Origin: Sphingopyxis sp.
GTDB lineage: Bacteria > Pseudomonadota > Alphaproteobacteria > Sphingomonadales > Sphingomonadaceae
Reading direction: 5' to 3'
Assembly (NCBI GenBank): GCA_026125835.1
Contig: JAHCKJ010000016.1
Coordinates: 1-16,011 of the forward strand
Length of the DNA: 16,011 nt
The notes beneath the pieces are model-generated. The model made no database searches and had not been told where the DNA came from. It worked only from the letters and a program-made list of their open reading frames with translations. Both the position numbers and the translations under genes were made by a program. This document shows positions 13,681-16,011 of the stretch, one piece after another. Within the stretch, counting starts at the first letter, position 1. Each line of letters begins with the position of its first letter.

Positions 13681-14985
13681 TCATGCCCCCAGCGCTTCGA
13701 CCAGCGTCCGGAATGTATCGCCGCGCTGCTCATAATCCTTGAACTGGTCGAACGACGCGCAGGCCGGCGACAACAGCACGATGTCGCCGGGCCGCACCGC
13801 CGCCGCCGCATGCGCGACCGCGGTTGCCATATCGCCCGACCGTTGCACCGGAATGGCATCGCCGATTTCGGCCGCAAAACCCTCTATCGCGTCGCCGATC
13901 AGATAGGCCTGTTTCACATGGCCGAACCAAGGGCGGCACGCCGCCAGCCCGTCGCCCTTCGCCTGTCCTCCGGCAATCCAGTGCAAACGCTGGTCCGGCG
14001 CCGGCGGAAACGCCGCCAGCGCCGGTGCAGCGGAAGCCGCGTTGGTCGCCTTGCTGTCGTTATACCAGCGGGCGCCACGGGCTTCGCCGACCAGTTCCAT
14101 GCGGTGCGGCAGCGACCGGAAGGTTGCAAGGCCGCGTTCGATCGCTTCGTCGTTCAATCCCAGCACCCGGCACACCGCGATCGCGCAGACGGCGTTCTGC
14201 GCATTGTGCGGGCCTTGCAGCGCGGGCCAGCGCGCCTGATCGACCGGGTCGATGTCCTTGCCCGACACGCGGTAAAGCCGGTGGTTGATCCGCCCCGCGA
14301 TCATCTTTGACGGGTCGTCGTCGACCGCGACGATCGCGACCTGATCCTGATGCTGGAGCGAAAACAGCCGCGCCTTGGAAGCGGCATAGCCGGTGAAGCC
14401 GTCATAACGGTCGAGATGGTCGGGGCTGAGATTGGTCAGCACTGCCACGTCGCACGCCAGGCTGTGCGACAGGTCGATCTGGTAGCTCGACAGCTCGAGC
14501 ACATAGACGCCGCCTTCCGGAAGCGGGTCGCGCGACAGGATCGGCAGCCCGATATTGCCCCCCATCAACGACGGCACCCCGGTGCTTTCCAACATATGGT
14601 GGATCAGCGCGGTGACGGTCGATTTGCCGTTGGTGCCGGTAATGCCAACCACCTTGTGCAGCGGCAATTCGCCGCGCGCCTCGGCAAACAGCTCGACGTC
14701 GCCGATCACCGGCACATGCGCCTCGCGCGCATGGGCGGCGATGGGGTGGCGGTTGAGCGGGACACCGGGCGACACGACGACGCCCGCAAAGCCGATCAGG
14801 TCGATGTCGAGCGGATTGCCGATGTCGGCGCCCAGCGCCATCGCATCGTCGCGCGCTTCCTCGCGATCATCCCAGGCGGTGACCCCGGCGCCGCTGGCGA
14901 CGAGCGCCTCGACCGTCGCGAGCCCCGAGCGCGCCAGCCCCAGCACCGCATAGCGGCGACCGGCAAAGGCGCGCGAGGTAATCAC
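13681..14985 (-). CDS. murD: UDP-N-acetylmuramoyl-L-alanine--D-glutamate ligase
   Basis: MurD adds D-glutamate to UDP-MurNAc-L-Ala with ATP in the cytoplasm. From GTG 14985 it has 434 residues, close to the E. coli length. The N-terminal UDP-binding fold starts at YAVLGLARSG (12-21). The ATP loop is GITGTNGKSTV (114-124). MGGNIGLPIL and LELSSYQID follow, and NLSPDHLDRY marks the Mur ligase central domain. The C-terminal domain includes RMELVGEARGARWYNDSKATN, read here as the conserved start of domain 3. The open frame continues upstream to 15303, but that part overlaps mraY in another frame and has no Mur sequence. GTG 14985 forms a GTGA overlap with the mraY stop and gives a normal N-terminus. 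No strong Shine-Dalgarno is present, so coupling to mraY is likely. Confidence 0.96.
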   Translation of the reverse strand: MITSRAFAGRRYAVLGLARSGLATVEALVASGAGVTAWDDREEARDDAMALGADIGNPLDIDLIGFAGVVVSPGVPLNRHPIAAHAREAHVPVIGDVELFAEARGELPLHKVVGITGTNGKSTVTALIHHMLESTGVPSLMGGNIGLPILSRDPLPEGGVYVLELSSYQIDLSHSLACDVAVLTNLSPDHLDRYDGFTGYAASKARLFSLQHQDQVAIVAVDDDPSKMIAGRINHRLYRVSGKDIDPVDQARWPALQGPHNAQNAVCAIAVCRVLGLNDEAIERGLATFRSLPHRMELVGEARGARWYNDSKATNAASAAPALAAFPPAPDQRLHWIAGGQAKGDGLAACRPWFGHVKQAYLIGDAIEGFAAEIGDAIPVQRSGDMATAVAHAAAAVRPGDIVLLSPACASFDQFKDYEQRGDTFRTLVEALGA

Positions 14986-16011
14986 CGCAGTTTCAAGGTC
15001 GCGAGCCCCGCGAGCGCCAGAACGATCGAGACGATCCAGAACCGGATGACCACGGTCGATTCGGGCCAGCCCATCTGCTCGAAATGATGGTGGATCGGTG
15101 CCATGCGGAACACCCGCTTGCCGGTGCGCTTGTACCAGAACACCTGGATGATCACCGACAGCGCCTCGACCACGAACAACCCGCCGACGAGCACCAGCAC
15201 CAGCTCGTGCTGCGCCGTCACCGCGATCGTCGCCAGCGCACCGCCCAGCGCAAGGCTGCCGGTATCGCCCATGAACACCGCCGCGGGCGGCGCGTTGAAC
15301 CACAGGAACGCCAGACAGGCGCCGATGATCGCCGCGGCGAACACCGCCAGCTCGCCCGCCCCCGAAACATGCGGTATGCCCAGATAGCCGGCGAATTTCA
15401 CATTGCCCGACAGATAGACGATGACGAGGAAGGTCAGGCTGGCGATGATGACCGGAAAGGTCGCGAGCCCGTCAAGCCCGTCGGTCAGGTTCACCGCATT
15501 GCCAAAGCCCACGATCAGCACCATCGCAAAGATATAATAAAGCGGCCCGAGCTCGATCACGACATCGTTGAAAAAGGGCAGGTACAGGTCGGTACCGGTG
15601 CGCGACACGATCAGGAACACTGCTACCCCGGCGATCAGAAACTCGATCAGCAACCGCACCCGCCCCGGAATGCCGCGGTGGCTCGCCTTGGTCACCTTGT
15701 CGAGATCGTCGAGGAATCCGACCGCCGCGAACCCGCCGGTAACGAAGATGCACGCCCACACGAAACGGTTCGACAGGTCCATCCACAGCAGCGCCGAGAT
15801 CATCAGCGAGATGAGGATCATCAGCCCGCCCATCGTCGGCGTGCCCTTTTTGGCGAGGTGGCTTTGCGGCCCGTCGTCGCGGATCGGCTGTCCCTTCCCC
15901 TGCCGCATCCGCAGCATCAGGATGAAGCGCGGGCCAATCCACAGGCCGATGATCAATGCGGTCGCGACCGCCGCGCCCGAGCGGAAGCTCAGATAGCGAA
16001 TGAGGTTCAGA
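14982..16011 (-). CDS. mraY: Phospho-N-acetylmuramoyl-pentapeptide-transferase (5' end outside window)
   Basis: MraY moves phospho-MurNAc-pentapeptide to undecaprenyl phosphate, making lipid I in the inner membrane. About 342 residues are present; the coding frame runs unbroken to the right edge (SFRSGAAVATA is readable there), so roughly the first 15 residues are missing. The open frame from TTG 15956 is not the true start. Many hydrophobic segments alternate with the catalytic cytoplasmic loops: GQPIRDDGPQSHLAKKGTP, the Asp pair in GFLDDLDK, NAVNLTDGLDGLA, FMGDTGSLALGG and the histidine cluster APIHHHFEQMGWPE near the end. All of these are MraY hallmarks. The stop overlaps the murD GTG start by 4 bases. 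murF would be expected just outside the window. Confidence 0.97.
   Translation of the reverse strand, partial: LNLIRYLSFRSGAAVATALIIGLWIGPRFILMLRMRQGKGQPIRDDGPQSHLAKKGTPTMGGLMILISLMISALLWMDLSNRFVWACIFVTGGFAAVGFLDDLDKVTKASHRGIPGRVRLLIEFLIAGVAVFLIVSRTGTDLYLPFFNDVVIELGPLYYIFAMVLIVGFGNAVNLTDGLDGLATFPVIIASLTFLVIVYLSGNVKFAGYLGIPHVSGAGELAVFAAAIIGACLAFLWFNAPPAAVFMGDTGSLALGGALATIAVTAQHELVLVLVGGLFVVEALSVIIQVFWYKRTGKRVFRMAPIHHHFEQMGWPESTVVIRFWIVSIVLALAGLATLKLR

Overview
The window is about 16 kb of GC-rich chromosome (roughly two thirds G+C by eye) from an alphaproteobacterium, most likely a sphingomonad (Sphingomonadales, possibly Sphingopyxis-like). The evidence is the division and cell wall (dcw) gene order with murB between murC and ddl, the FtsZ C-terminal peptide, protein-level resemblance to sphingomonad homologues recalled from memory, and two palindromic intergenic repeats of a kind common in sphingomonad genomes. 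The genus is an inference.

All recognised genes lie on the minus strand, so transcription runs from the right edge to the left. In that order: mraY (5' end cut by the window edge), murD, ftsW, murG, murC, murB, ddl, ftsQ, ftsA, ftsZ, a secreted TPR-SPOR protein, a dGTPase-family HD phosphohydrolase (dgt), and a small NAD(P)-binding Rossmann protein. At the far left a glycine riboswitch reads out of the window toward an unseen downstream gene.

Functionally, mraY and murG make lipid I and lipid II. MurB, MurC, MurD and Ddl supply the cytoplasmic UDP-MurNAc-pentapeptide precursor. FtsW polymerises septal glycan, and FtsQ, FtsA and FtsZ build the divisome. The SPOR protein after ftsZ may bind septal peptidoglycan. 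Most genes are packed with 4-base stop/start overlaps (mraY/murD, ftsW/murG, murG/murC, SPOR/dgt) or an 8-base overlap (dgt/oxidoreductase), which suggests translational coupling. The larger gaps are murC-murB (115 bases) and murB-ddl (127 bases), each filled by one palindromic repeat; ftsA-ftsZ (152 bases), an AT-rich leader likely to hold an internal promoter; and ftsZ-SPOR (58 bases).

The points that stand out are an apparent frameshift in ddl, which splits an otherwise intact and normally essential gene, the glycine riboswitch at the left edge, the repeats flanking murB, a degenerate second phosphate-binding motif in FtsA, and the uncharacterised TPR-SPOR protein. I found no CRISPR array, tRNA, rRNA, insertion sequence, prophage or clearly novel multi-gene system. 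The window is mainly a conserved housekeeping cluster.
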